Source: an uncultured Prolixibacteraceae bacterium
Lineage (GTDB): Bacteria > Bacteroidota > Bacteroidia > Bacteroidales > Prolixibacteraceae
Direction of reading: 5' to 3'
DNA length: 54,250 bases
Assembly: GCA_903865775.1 (NCBI GenBank)
Contig: CAIPKZ010000392.1
Span: forward strand, 1-54,250
In this document: piece after piece, positions 8,141 through 16,312 of the stretch
How the letters are laid out: every line of letters begins with the position of its first letter
Numbering within the stretch: position 1 is the first letter of the stretch
The notes under the pieces: model-generated
Told to the model about the DNA's origin: nothing
Database searches by the model: none
What the model saw: the letters and a program-made list of their open reading frames with translations, nothing else
Made by a program: the position numbers and the translations under genes

Positions 8141-9280
8141 TTATTTAGCAGCTTCAACAAGCATGAAATCAGCCATTATTTTATCCGAAATAAACAATCC
8201 ATTTGAGTTGATTGTCACTGTTCCTGAAGAAATGGCAATATGGCCCGACTTCAGATATTTCTCCCTGATTTTCTGATAATGAACGAAATACTTTTCAGAA
8301 TATTCTCTCCGGATGTAATCTTCGGATATTCCCCAAATCGTGCGCAAACCGGTAATGATGTAGTCGTTATACCGATCCTGTTCGGTCAGAATTTCGGTTT
8401 CACTGTAGGATTCGTTATTTTCCAGGCCATGTAAATATTTCGCAATGGAAGATACATTCCAGCGCCGGCTATCCAGATCGAATGAATGCGCCGAAGGACC
8501 AATACCCAGGTATTTTTTGTTTTTCCAGTACGAGGAATTGTGCTGCGAATAAAAGCCAGGTTTACAGAAATTTGAAATTTCATAGTGTTCAAATCCGGCA
8601 TCTTTCAGAATTCGGATTAATAGTTCAAATTGCTGTACGCTCAATTCATCGGGTAATTCTTTCAGGATTCCGCTTTTAAGCTGATCGTAAAAAACGGTGC
8701 CTTCGTGGTAAGTCAGATTATAGGCTGAAATATGCTGAACATCCAGTTCAACAGCAATGCGCACATTGCGCTCCCAATCTTCAAGAGTTTGATTGGGCAG
8801 TCCATAAATCAGGTCGATACTGAGGTTTGAAAAGCCAGCCTTTTTGGCCCATTTCACCGATTGAACGGCCTGCATGACACCATGACGGCGGTTCATCAGT
8901 TTCAGATCCGATTCGGCGAACGACTGTATTCCCATACTCAGCCGGTTATAACCCATTTGCCTTAAAGAAGTCAGATTTGCCTGATTTAAATCATCGGGGT
9001 TTGCCTCCATCGTAATTTCGGCTTCCGGAGATACGAGATAGTTATTCCGGATGGTGTCCAGTATATCTTTCAGTTCATCGAGCAGCAAAGCCGATGGAGT
9101 TCCGCCGCCAAGGTAAATGGTGTTAATTTCGTCTGAAGCCAATTCTGCAGCACGGCTTTCCAGTTCTTTCCTCAATCCGGCCAATATTCCGGACTTAAAA
9201 CTGAAATCGGTTGATTTGAAAAAATCGCAGTAATGGCAACGTTTCCGGCAAAATGGGATGTGAATGTAAATTCCGGCCAT
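8141..9280 (-). CDS. hemW: Radical SAM heme chaperone HemW
   Basis: A 379-residue protein with the HemW N-terminal signature GIYIHIPFCRKRCHYCDFFK, which holds the three cysteines of the radical-SAM [4Fe-4S] cluster plus the adjacent family cysteine. The family motif YLGGGTPSAL follows, as do the SAM-binding strands EITMEANPDD and RLSMGIQSF and a C-terminal HemW domain. HemW resembles coproporphyrinogen III dehydrogenase HemN but works as a heme-binding chaperone for respiratory proteins. The CxF-type motif (CDFF) agrees with HemW rather than HemN. It lies 75 nt downstream of the rrf2 gene, separated by an inverted repeat, so it may have its own transcript. Confidence 0.93.
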   Translation of the reverse strand: MAGIYIHIPFCRKRCHYCDFFKSTDFSFKSGILAGLRKELESRAAELASDEINTIYLGGGTPSALLLDELKDILDTIRNNYLVSPEAEITMEANPDDLNQANLTSLRQMGYNRLSMGIQSFAESDLKLMNRRHGVMQAVQSVKWAKKAGFSNLSIDLIYGLPNQTLEDWERNVRIAVELDVQHISAYNLTYHEGTVFYDQLKSGILKELPDELSVQQFELLIRILKDAGFEHYEISNFCKPGFYSQHNSSYWKNKKYLGIGPSAHSFDLDSRRWNVSSIAKYLHGLENNESYSETEILTEQDRYNDYIITGLRTIWGISEDYIRREYSEKYFVHYQKIREKYLKSGHIAISSGTVTINSNGLFISDKIMADFMLVEAAK

Positions 9281-9296
9281 AAAATAAATGATGAAC

Positions 9297-9356
9297 GATT
9301 AACGATTAGCGAAGTGAAAACCAAATCAGAAATCGTTGAATTTTAAATCGTTAATC
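9297..9356. repeat. AACGATT inverted repeat between rrf2 and hemW
   Basis: gattaacgatt (9297-9307) and aatcgttaatc (9346-9356) are a perfect 11-bp inverted repeat with a 38-nt loop that contains one more aatcgtt (9331-9337). The right arm touches the rrf2 stop codon. It may terminate or process the rrf2 transcript; a regulator site is the alternative. Confidence 0.5.
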
Positions 9357-9799
9357 TAAAGCGCTATCAGATCTTCGATACCCGACATATCTGCAATAAT
9401 TGCGGCAACAGAAGTTTCCTGATAAAATTTACACAATTCCTGACGAATCGAACCGAACCGCTTATGAACCGGGCAAGGTTTGTTGTCAATGGCATGAGTT
9501 GCACAAGGGTTTAGACCTATCAGGCAATTTTTGAAAAAATCTTCGCCATCCACAATTTTCACAATGTCGTAGAGCGAAATTTCTTCCGTCTTTTTACCCA
9601 GTCCAAAACCGCCATTTGGTCCTTTTGTTGAAACTAATATCTTCTGCTTTACCAGGTTCTGAAGTATTTTTCCTAAGAATGGAGTTGGAATCATTAAGTC
9701 AGCAGAGATTTTTTTTATCCCGATTCTGGTTCCGTCTTCAGAATATTTTCCAAGATAAATAAGTGCCCGGATGGCATATTTACACGTGTTCGATAGCAT
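9356..9799 (-). CDS. Rrf2 family transcriptional regulator, probable Fe-S sensor
   Basis: A 147-residue protein with the Rrf2 winged-helix start (MLSNTCKYAIRALIYLG) and wing (STKGPNGGFGL). In the C-terminal half the three cysteines C92, C99 and C109 (NCLIGLNPCATHAIDNKPC) match the Fe-S ligand pattern of IscR/NsrR-type sensors, so it probably senses Fe-S status, NO or redox state. The ligand type cannot be told from sequence. It lies 5 nt after lutB, a gene for an Fe-S protein, which makes feedback on that operon a reasonable inference. The HemW gene downstream also encodes an Fe-S enzyme. Confidence 0.88.
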   Translation of the reverse strand: MLSNTCKYAIRALIYLGKYSEDGTRIGIKKISADLMIPTPFLGKILQNLVKQKILVSTKGPNGGFGLGKKTEEISLYDIVKIVDGEDFFKNCLIGLNPCATHAIDNKPCPVHKRFGSIRQELCKFYQETSVAAIIADMSGIEDLIAL

Positions 9800-9804
9800 A
9801 GGTT

Positions 9805-11175
9805 TTATTTTTTATTAGTCCATTGGTTACTAAAGGATTGATCAGCCAATTTAGGGATTTGTTTTTTCTCTCCCAAGGCGCTGGCACTTAACAAAGCAAA
9901 GGTATTTTTTGTTTTTCCGCCGAGTAAATCAAGGCGGTTGCGTTTCGAAAATGCAAATTCAAATCCTTTCATCCCCTGATTCCAAAGAAAACTGCCAGCC
10001 CCTGCCCTGACTGCATCGCGCCGGTTGATGAGAAGCATGTGATGAAGCGGAATTTTAACCGGACAAACTTCGGTACATTTTCCGCATACCGAACACGCCG
10101 AACTCAGGTGATTGTATTCTTTCAGTCCTTTGAAAAAAGGTGTGATTACCGAGCCAATTGGTCCACTGTAAGTGGCATCATAGGTGTAACCACCAATATT
10201 CCGGTAAACCGGACAGGCATTCAGGCAGGCTCCGCAACGGATACATTTCAAAACCGGGTATTGTTCGGCGTTCCCATAAAGCTCCGATCGTTTATTATCC
10301 AGAAGTATGACAAACATTTTCTCCGGACCATCCGTTTCTTCCGATCGTTTCGGTCCGGTGATCAGTGTATTGTAAACCGAAATTTGCTGACCGGTTCCGT
10401 GAGCTGCAAGTATTGGCCACATCAGTCCGAGATCCTGCATTTTTGGAACAATTTTCTCAATTCCGGCAATGACGATATGTATTTTGGGAAACGAAACCGA
10501 CATCAATGCATTTCCTTCATTTTCGGTCAGGGCAATTCCGCCCACATCGGCAACCAGAAAATTGGCACCGGTAATTCCAACATCAGCCGTTGTAAATTTT
10601 GCCCGAAGTTTTTTCCTGACCCAGGCGGTCAGGTATTCAGGAGAACTTCCCTCAGGAGTATCAAATTTTTCGGTAAAAAGCTCGGCAATATCCTGACGCG
10701 ATTTGTGCATGCATGGAGTCACAATGTGGTATGGCTTTTCACCAGCCAGTTGCACAATGTATTCCCCCAGATCGGTTTCCAGCGACTCAACCCCAATTTC
10801 TTCAAGATGGTCATTCAAATCGATTTCTTCGGTGGTCATCGACTTGCTTTTGACAACCGTCTTTGATTGGTTTTCGATCAGGATTTTCTTGATGGATTCA
10901 ATGGCTTCACTGGTATTTTCAGCCCAGATTACCGATGCTCCATTGGAAGTAATATTTTTTTCGAACTGAAGTAAATAGTCGTACAAATGATTAATCGCCT
11001 GAGATTTAACGTGAGAGGCACGTGTTTTTGCCAAATCCAAATCGGAATACCGCTTCATGCCACGATCAACTGCAGCATCGTATTTCGACATGTTGAATTT
11101 GATTACCGCCCGATGTTTCAGATCGAATGAAATCTCTTCTGATTTTTGTATGAATATATCTTTCTGCTTCGACAT
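9805..11175 (-). CDS. lutB: LutB-like lactate utilisation iron-sulfur protein
   Basis: A 456-residue protein of the LutB/LldF family. The N-terminal two thirds form the LUD domain (ENTSEAIESIKKIL, GITGANFLVADVGGIALTENEG). Two [4Fe-4S] motifs follow, CIRCGACLNACPVYRNIGG and CSVCGKCTEVCPVKIPLHHM. Known LutABC complexes oxidise L-lactate to pyruvate and pass electrons on through the LutA and LutB Fe-S centres. Here neither lutA nor lutC is adjacent. The gene is sandwiched between rpiB (2 nt) and rrf2 (5 nt). It may act with partners encoded elsewhere or with another electron acceptor. The fold assignment is secure; the substrate is inference. Confidence 0.88.
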   Translation of the reverse strand: MSKQKDIFIQKSEEISFDLKHRAVIKFNMSKYDAAVDRGMKRYSDLDLAKTRASHVKSQAINHLYDYLLQFEKNITSNGASVIWAENTSEAIESIKKILIENQSKTVVKSKSMTTEEIDLNDHLEEIGVESLETDLGEYIVQLAGEKPYHIVTPCMHKSRQDIAELFTEKFDTPEGSSPEYLTAWVRKKLRAKFTTADVGITGANFLVADVGGIALTENEGNALMSVSFPKIHIVIAGIEKIVPKMQDLGLMWPILAAHGTGQQISVYNTLITGPKRSEETDGPEKMFVILLDNKRSELYGNAEQYPVLKCIRCGACLNACPVYRNIGGYTYDATYSGPIGSVITPFFKGLKEYNHLSSACSVCGKCTEVCPVKIPLHHMLLINRRDAVRAGAGSFLWNQGMKGFEFAFSKRNRLDLLGGKTKNTFALLSASALGEKKQIPKLADQSFSNQWTNKK

Positions 11176-11177
11176 TT

Positions 11178-11615
11178 TTATACTGGAATCTTGTTTATTC
11201 TGTTCAAGTGACGACCACCTTCAAATCCGGTAGCCAAAAATATTTTTACAATTTCAATCGCTTGATCATCATTTAAATAACGTGCCGGAATCGCACAAAC
11301 ATTGGCATCGTTATGCAAGCGGGCCAGTTCCGCAATTTCCGGAAGCCAGCATATTGCCGACCGTATTCCCTGATGTTTGTTTGCCGTCATATTAATGCCG
11401 TTACCACTTCCGCACAAGGTAATTCCTTTATCGAATTCACCTTTGATGATTGCAATAGCCAAAGGATGGGCAAAATCAGGATAATCGCTGCTTTCTGATG
11501 AATAGGCGCCAAAATCCTTGTATTCAACTCCTTGTTCCTGCAGGTATTTCAGTATGGCTTGTTTCCTTTCAAAACCGGCATGATCGGAGGCTACAGCGAT
11601 TTTTAAGTTCTTCAT
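11178..11615 (-). CDS. rpiB: Ribose-5-phosphate isomerase B
   Basis: A 145-residue protein of the RpiB/LacAB family, interconverting ribose 5-phosphate and ribulose 5-phosphate in the pentose phosphate pathway. Visible motifs are the N-terminal ASDHAGFE phosphate-binding loop, the catalytic cysteine region GITLCGSGNGINMTANK, and GIRSAICWLPEIAELARLHNDANV, whose HNDANV part is a family hallmark. The length is normal. It is the first gene of the rpiB-lutB-rrf2 operon, with a -7 box close upstream. The pairing of a sugar isomerase with LutB has no evident metabolic logic. Confidence 0.95.
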   Translation of the reverse strand: MKNLKIAVASDHAGFERKQAILKYLQEQGVEYKDFGAYSSESSDYPDFAHPLAIAIIKGEFDKGITLCGSGNGINMTANKHQGIRSAICWLPEIAELARLHNDANVCAIPARYLNDDQAIEIVKIFLATGFEGGRHLNRINKIPV

Positions 11616-11633
11616 GGTTGTTTAAATAACTTC

Positions 11634-11656
11634 CAAAAATAATACTTAAAAGTATT
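11634..11656 (-). promoter_or_regulatory. Promoter box of rpiB overlapping a hairpin after the flippase gene
   Basis: On the minus strand TATTTTTG (11634-11641) fits the TAnnTTTG -7 consensus, 19 nt before the rpiB ATG. No clear -33 box was seen. Directly beside it aatactt-aa-aagtatt (11641-11656) is a perfect 7-bp hairpin that, followed by T residues on the minus strand, could weakly terminate the flippase transcript. Confidence 0.45.
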
Positions 11657-11663
11657 TTATTAG

Positions 11664-13136
11664 CTAAAGCTTCAATAAACTTCGAAGATCATTTTTTTCA
11701 ACAAAAAATACAGTGAGCAAAAAAGCAGAAAACAAGCTGATATTCAATCCATAGTGAAGTATTCCGGATGAAATATGTAATAGCCCTGAGAGATAGTAAA
11801 AACCTATTGCGACGGATAAATACATGAATATTCGCTTCAAGTCATATTCCACCTTGTAGTATTTTTGCCCAACCACATATGAAATAACCGTCATTATGAC
11901 AAAGCAAATCAGCACAGCATATGCCGAACCCATGTAGCCCATGGTCGGAATAAACATGACATTGGCGACGATAGTCAGAACGGCACCAATAATAGCAATC
12001 CATGCACCCATCCAGGTTTTGTCTGACAATTTATACCAAAGCGACAGGTTAAAATAAATTCCCATAAACAGGTTGGCCATCAAAACGGCCGGAACTACCT
12101 GTAATCCGGAATGATATTCATGACCAATGATGATTTTAAATACGTCGATGAATAAGGTAATTCCCAAAAATATGAGCAATCCGAAAATGACAAAATACTT
12201 CATCACCTGGGCATAAATCACCCGGGAATCGTTGTTTTTCTGATGGCTGAAAAAGAAAGGTTCGAAGGAATACCTGAATGCCTGAATAAACATATTCATC
12301 AGAACAGCCAGTTTATAGTTGGCTCCGTAAATTCCAAGCTGTTCCATCGGATGCTGACTTGCCGGAATTAATTCCGGAATCAGAATTTTGTCGATGTTCT
12401 GGTTAACCATTCCCGCAATCCCAACCACCAGGATAGGGAAGGAGTACCAGAACATTTCCCTGAAAATTGGCCAGTCGAAAATCAGTTTTATTTTCCGGAT
12501 TTCAGGAATAAGCATGATGAGTGTTATCAGCGAGGCAAGCAGGTTGGAAACAAAAACATATCCAACACCAAATTCAGGATCATAAATAAGCCGGATGAGA
12601 CTATCGGGATTGGATTTCAGAATGTGCGGGCAAACCGAAAGGAAAAAAATGTTGAAGAAAATGTTGAAGAAAATGTTGACCATTTTGAGGGTCGCAAACC
12701 GTACTGCTTTTCCTTCCTGACGCAAATTGGCAAAGGGAATTGCTGTTCCGGCATCGAGCGCAACGATAATTGCAAGCAATTTGATGTATTGTTCGCTGTT
12801 CGGATAGTCGAGAAATCCGGCAATATTTCCGGAGAAAAGATAAGCTATCGCAACAAAAAGCAGCGAACTTCCAAACAATGAAAATGCACTGGTTGAATAT
12901 ATTTTATCGTGTTGGTTCGATTTATTGGCATATCTGAAAAACCCGGTTTCCATGCCAAAAGTCAGAATGACCAGTAAAAAGGCGATGTACGAATACAAAT
13001 TCGTAACCACGCCGTATTGCTCCGGAAGAAAAATACGCGAATAATACGGAACCAGCCACCAGTTAAGGAAACGTCCGACAATGCTGCTCATGCCATAAAT
13101 GGCGGTTTCGCCGGCAAGTTTTTTTAATGCGCCCAC
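11664..13136 (-). CDS. Polysaccharide flippase (oligosaccharide flippase/MATE-like)
   Basis: A 490-residue integral membrane protein with about 12-14 hydrophobic helices and the N-terminal family pattern LAGETAIYGMSSIVGRFLNWWLVPYYSRI (key part SSIVGRFLNWWLVPYYSR). This matches polysaccharide biosynthesis flippases of the MOP superfamily, which move lipid-linked sugars or precursors across the inner membrane. It starts with GTG (complement of 13134-13136) behind a good promoter. No glycosyltransferase genes are adjacent, so the transported glycan is unknown. An oddity is a 12-bp tandem repeat at 12646-12680 that gives three successive NIFF units in one membrane segment. Confidence 0.85.
   Translation of the reverse strand: MGALKKLAGETAIYGMSSIVGRFLNWWLVPYYSRIFLPEQYGVVTNLYSYIAFLLVILTFGMETGFFRYANKSNQHDKIYSTSAFSLFGSSLLFVAIAYLFSGNIAGFLDYPNSEQYIKLLAIIVALDAGTAIPFANLRQEGKAVRFATLKMVNIFFNIFFNIFFLSVCPHILKSNPDSLIRLIYDPEFGVGYVFVSNLLASLITLIMLIPEIRKIKLIFDWPIFREMFWYSFPILVVGIAGMVNQNIDKILIPELIPASQHPMEQLGIYGANYKLAVLMNMFIQAFRYSFEPFFFSHQKNNDSRVIYAQVMKYFVIFGLLIFLGITLFIDVFKIIIGHEYHSGLQVVPAVLMANLFMGIYFNLSLWYKLSDKTWMGAWIAIIGAVLTIVANVMFIPTMGYMGSAYAVLICFVIMTVISYVVGQKYYKVEYDLKRIFMYLSVAIGFYYLSGLLHISSGILHYGLNISLFSAFLLTVFFVEKNDLRSLLKL
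12646..12680. repeat. In-frame 12-bp tandem repeat inside the flippase gene
   Basis: The unit aaaatgttgaag is present perfectly at 12646-12657 and 12658-12669 and nearly complete at 12670-12680. On the minus strand it encodes consecutive NIFF tetrapeptides in a hydrophobic helix. Loss or gain of a unit would keep the reading frame. Confidence 0.85.
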
Positions 13137-13152
13137 AAGTTTTAATTTTTAC

Positions 13153-13181
13153 CAAAGATATAAACCTATTCCTTTTACCAA
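13153..13181 (-). promoter_or_regulatory. Promoter of the flippase gene
   Basis: On the minus strand the -7 box TATCTTTG (13153-13160) and a TTG -33 box (13179-13181) are separated by 18 nt. The GTG start at 13136 lies 16 nt downstream, giving a very short leader. Confidence 0.6.
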
Positions 13182-13223
13182 TTGCAATCATCGCTACGAA
13201 AGTCAATTGATTTTAAATTGTTT

Positions 13224-13231
13224 TATCTTTG
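13224..13231 (+). promoter_or_regulatory. -7 promoter box of the glutaminyl cyclase gene
   Basis: TATCTTTG fits TAnnTTTG exactly and lies 32 nt before the ATG at 13264. A TTG at 13207-13209 is a possible but closely spaced -33 element. It is divergent from the flippase promoter. Confidence 0.5.
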
Positions 13232-13263
13232 AAGCCAGTTAAAAACTATGTCATAAACATCCA

Positions 13264-14334
13264 ATGAATTTCAAACTTTCAGCCGGCTTTATTGTATTGT
13301 CCATATTTATCAGCTCATTTTCATGTTCGAATAATCCAAACCGTTCACGAAAACCTGTTGTTCAGATTAAAATTGAATCGATCCACCGTAAAATTGTATT
13401 TGGCGACGACCTGAATATTGGTATCACGGTCAAAATTAAAGATGGAAATTTAAAAGAAACCAAACTTTACATCGATTCGGTTTTGATTACTTCAGATAAA
13501 AATGCTGAATTCACGTATTCACTCAAAAAATTTGAAAATATAGGAAAACACACGCTGAAAGCTGTTTCGGTAAAAGACGATGGGGTGGAAGGAGTTTACT
13601 ATAAAACATTCGAGGTTTTATCAGATATTGTTCCGGAAGCATATGGTTATGAGGTTGTAAAAACCTATCCGCACAACGAAACATTTTTTACTGAAGGACT
13701 TGAAATTCATGATGGATTTCTCTATGAAAGTACCGGTGAAAACGGAAAATCTTCATTAAATAAATCTGAACTCACCAGCGGAAAAACGATACAATCGCTG
13801 AAACTTTCAAACAAGTATTTTGGCGAAGGAATCACTATTTTCAACGATCGTATTTTCCAGCTGACCTACAAAACCAAAGTTGGCTTTGTTTATCAGCTGG
13901 AAAATATGGCTGTAATTGACAGTTTTCATTTTGAATCGGCTGAAGGCTGGGGTTTAACTCACGATGATAAAAACCTTGTCATGAGCGATGGAACAAATAT
14001 TTTAACTTATTTGGATCCGGTGACCTATAAAACGGTTAAAAGACTTCAGGTTTATGATGATAAAGATCCGGTTGTTTATCTGAATGAACTTGAATATTCG
14101 GACGGTTTTATTTATGCCAATGTCTGGACAACCAATCTCCTAGTAAAAATTGATTCTAAAACCGGTAAAGTATTGTCAAAGATTGACCTGTATGGAATTC
14201 TCACTATGTCTAATCCAGACAAACAAGTGGATGATTTGAATGGAATTGCCATTGATCCGCTGACAAAAAAGATGTTCGTAACCGCTAAGCTTTTTCCTAA
14301 ATTGTTTGAAATCAAGCTTGTTAAAAAAGGGTAG
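13264..14334 (+). CDS. Glutaminyl-peptide cyclotransferase, lipoprotein (beta-propeller type)
   Basis: A 356-residue protein with a lipobox (FISSFSC, Cys near residue 21), so probably periplasmic and membrane-anchored. Residues about 30-115 form an Ig-like domain ([20 protein letters not shown]). Residues about 120-355 match the five-bladed beta-propeller glutaminyl cyclases: [65 protein letters not shown] and DDLNGIAID. These enzymes turn N-terminal Gln of exported proteins into pyroglutamate. In Bacteroidota many exported proteins begin with Gln after signal cleavage, which gives a rationale. Its last 14 nt overlap the convergent ruvB gene. Confidence 0.88.
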   Translation: MNFKLSAGFIVLSIFISSFSCSNNPNRSRKPVVQIKIESIHRKIVFGDDLNIGITVKIKDGNLKETKLYIDSVLITSDKNAEFTYSLKKFENIGKHTLKAVSVKDDGVEGVYYKTFEVLSDIVPEAYGYEVVKTYPHNETFFTEGLEIHDGFLYESTGENGKSSLNKSELTSGKTIQSLKLSNKYFGEGITIFNDRIFQLTYKTKVGFVYQLENMAVIDSFHFESAEGWGLTHDDKNLVMSDGTNILTYLDPVTYKTVKRLQVYDDKDPVVYLNELEYSDGFIYANVWTTNLLVKIDSKTGKVLSKIDLYGILTMSNPDKQVDDLNGIAIDPLTKKMFVTAKLFPKLFEIKLVKKG

Positions 14335-15343
14335 GAGCATCACCGTAGTGAATTTTTCCTAAATGTTTATATGCCAGTTCGGTAACTTCCCTTCCCCGTG
14401 GAGTTCGTTTCAGAAAACCTTCTTTAATTAAAAAAGGTTCATAAACTTCTTCAATCGTTCCTGAATCTTCGCCAACTGCTGTAGCAATGGTTGAGACGCC
14501 AACCGGTCCGCCTTTGAATTTATCGATAATGGTTGTCAAAATTTTGTTATCCATTTCATCCAGACCATATTTATCTATATTCAGCGCATCTAAAGCATAC
14601 AAAGTAATTTCAATATCAATCTTTCCACTTCCTTTGACCTGGGCAAAATCCCTTACACGACGCAACAAGGCATTCACAATACGGGGCGTTCCGCGACTGC
14701 GTGATGCAATTTCTACAGCTGCCTGATCTGCAATTTTTACATTCAGAATAAATGCCGACCGTTTCACAATTTTGGTAAGTATATCAACATCGTAGTATTC
14801 CAAATGCGATTTGATGCCAAATCTGGCCCTTAGAGGACTTGTAAGTAATCCGGAACGAGTAGTTGCTCCGATTAAAGTAAAAGGGTTTAATTCGAGCTGT
14901 ATGGATCGTGCACTGGGACCTTTATCAATCATGATATCGATCTTGTAGTCTTCCATTGCTGAATATAAATATTCCTCAACAATCGGACTCAGCCGGTGAA
15001 TTTCATCAATAAACAATACAGCATTAGGTTCCAGATTGGTTAATAAACCTGCCAGATCGCCTGGTTTATCCAATACTGGTCCTGAAGTTATTTTAAGTGA
15101 AACGCCAAGTTCATTGGCAATAATGTTTGAAAGAGTTGTTTTTCCAAGTCCTGGCGGACCATGAAGCAATACATGATCTAAAGCTTCTCCCCTCATTTTG
15201 GCCGCTTTCACAAAGATTTTCAGATTTTCAACTATTTTGCTTTGGCCGCTGAAATCATCGAATTCCAATGGCCGCAATTGTTTATCAATTTCCTGATCAT
15301 TATCGGAAACAGAATCATCTCTGAAATCAAAATGTTCGTTCAT
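14321..15343 (-). CDS. ruvB: Holliday junction branch migration ATPase RuvB
   Basis: A 340-residue AAA+ helicase. Walker A is GPPGLGKTT (about residues 62-70), Walker B is [10 protein letters not shown] (about 109-118), sensor 1 is [10 protein letters not shown] and the arginine-finger region is PLRARFG. A C-terminal winged helix ([17 protein letters not shown] onward) binds DNA. RuvB hexamers drive branch migration of Holliday junctions with RuvA and cooperate with RuvC. The length is typical. It starts at ATG (complement of 15341-15343), 72 nt downstream of a response regulator gene in the same direction, and overlaps the glutaminyl cyclase gene tail to tail by 14 nt. Confidence 0.97.
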   Translation of the reverse strand: MNEHFDFRDDSVSDNDQEIDKQLRPLEFDDFSGQSKIVENLKIFVKAAKMRGEALDHVLLHGPPGLGKTTLSNIIANELGVSLKITSGPVLDKPGDLAGLLTNLEPNAVLFIDEIHRLSPIVEEYLYSAMEDYKIDIMIDKGPSARSIQLELNPFTLIGATTRSGLLTSPLRARFGIKSHLEYYDVDILTKIVKRSAFILNVKIADQAAVEIASRSRGTPRIVNALLRRVRDFAQVKGSGKIDIEITLYALDALNIDKYGLDEMDNKILTTIIDKFKGGPVGVSTIATAVGEDSGTIEEVYEPFLIKEGFLKRTPRGREVTELAYKHLGKIHYGDAPTLF

Positions 15344-15415
15344 TATTAGCTTTTAATACCAGCCAAAAGTATGAAAAATATAGTACTATGATTTTAAAAG
15401 CTGAGGGGAATAATA

Positions 15416-15805
15416 TCAGGCAGTAATAGAAAGTTCCTTAAAAATTGTTTTCAGCCTTTCTATGTCAAATGGTTTAGACATAAATTCATCCATACCGTAT
15501 GAGATACATTTATCACGGTCGTTATCCATTGTATTTGCAGTAAGTGCTATGATTGGAGTTCGTGTTTCTACTCCGGTAAGTTGTTCTTCTTCCCTGATTT
15601 TAATAGTCGCTTCCAAACCATCCATAACTGGCATCATGATATCCATGAGAATGACATGAAATTTTTTCTCACGAAAACGTTCCAATGCTTCCAATCCATT
15701 GTTAGCAATAACGACATCATGATTGAATTTCTTCAAACTAAAAGTTACAATCCGTTGATTTAATAGATTATCCTCTACCAAAAGAATATTTAGTTTATCT
15801 TCCAT
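15416..15805 (-). CDS. Single-domain response regulator (receiver)
   Basis: A receiver domain of about 129 residues with no output domain. The acidic pocket is in LLVEDNLLNQ, the phospho-acceptor Asp in VILMDIMMPVMDGLEA, the switch Thr in PIIALTANT and the conserved Lys in FMSKPFD. The ATG complementary to 15803-15805 is preferred over a TTG six codons upstream because the protein then begins MEDKLNILLVEDN, a usual start. Such stand-alone receivers relay phosphate or bind partner proteins. The NQ after the acidic pair is typical of receivers linked to hybrid kinases. No cognate kinase is adjacent. Confidence 0.88.
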   Translation of the reverse strand: MEDKLNILLVEDNLLNQRIVTFSLKKFNHDVVIANNGLEALERFREKKFHVILMDIMMPVMDGLEATIKIREEEQLTGVETRTPIIALTANTMDNDRDKCISYGMDEFMSKPFDIERLKTIFKELSITA

Positions 15806-16312
15806 GTCATTCGTTAAATTCAACTTTGTTATTAATTCAATACTAACACCAAAAGGACTCTCAGTGTTCTAATTTTATTTTAAAGCATTAATATTATATT
15901 CTTTTAAATAGAATTAAAAATAATGAATATGTATATGTCCTGTTAGCAATCTTGATATCTTTTTATTTTTATTCTTGGTTTTGTAATAAATACAATTTTA
16001 CATTATTTTGTTAACGTGTTGTCAACAAGCTAAAACTTTGAATATAAATGTACTTTATTTTTTAATAACAAATGTTAGTTTTTAGTTTTCTGATAAATTA
16101 TTGTTTAAAATTCATCGAGTTTTTGTTCATAGATGATGTGAATAGATTTGATTAATTCTTCTTGCTTCCTCTAAAAATAATATCTATTACAAATATCTAT
16201 GAATATCTTTGCCAAAAGTTTGGTCTATTTTGTCTAAACTTATGAACAAGTATATTTGAATGGTGTTTAAAAAATGAATTTATAATTGTTTGGAAATGAA
16301 TTTAATATAAAG
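15806..16312. other. AT-rich gene-free strand switch with a -7 promoter box
   Basis: About 500 bp without a convincing ORF, strongly AT-rich, lying between left-hand minus-strand genes and the right-hand plus-strand operon. TATCTTTG at 16204-16211 fits the -7 consensus and would serve the operon that begins at 16313. An imperfect inverted repeat (ttgttaac ... gtcaacaa) lies around 16010-16030. No perfect DnaA box (TTATCCACA) was found. Confidence 0.55.

Noticed and set aside
10039-10866. A 275-codon open frame on the plus strand
   Set aside because: It is antisense to lutB, whose Fe-S motifs and neighbours make the minus-strand reading certain. The plus-strand protein shows no family pattern.
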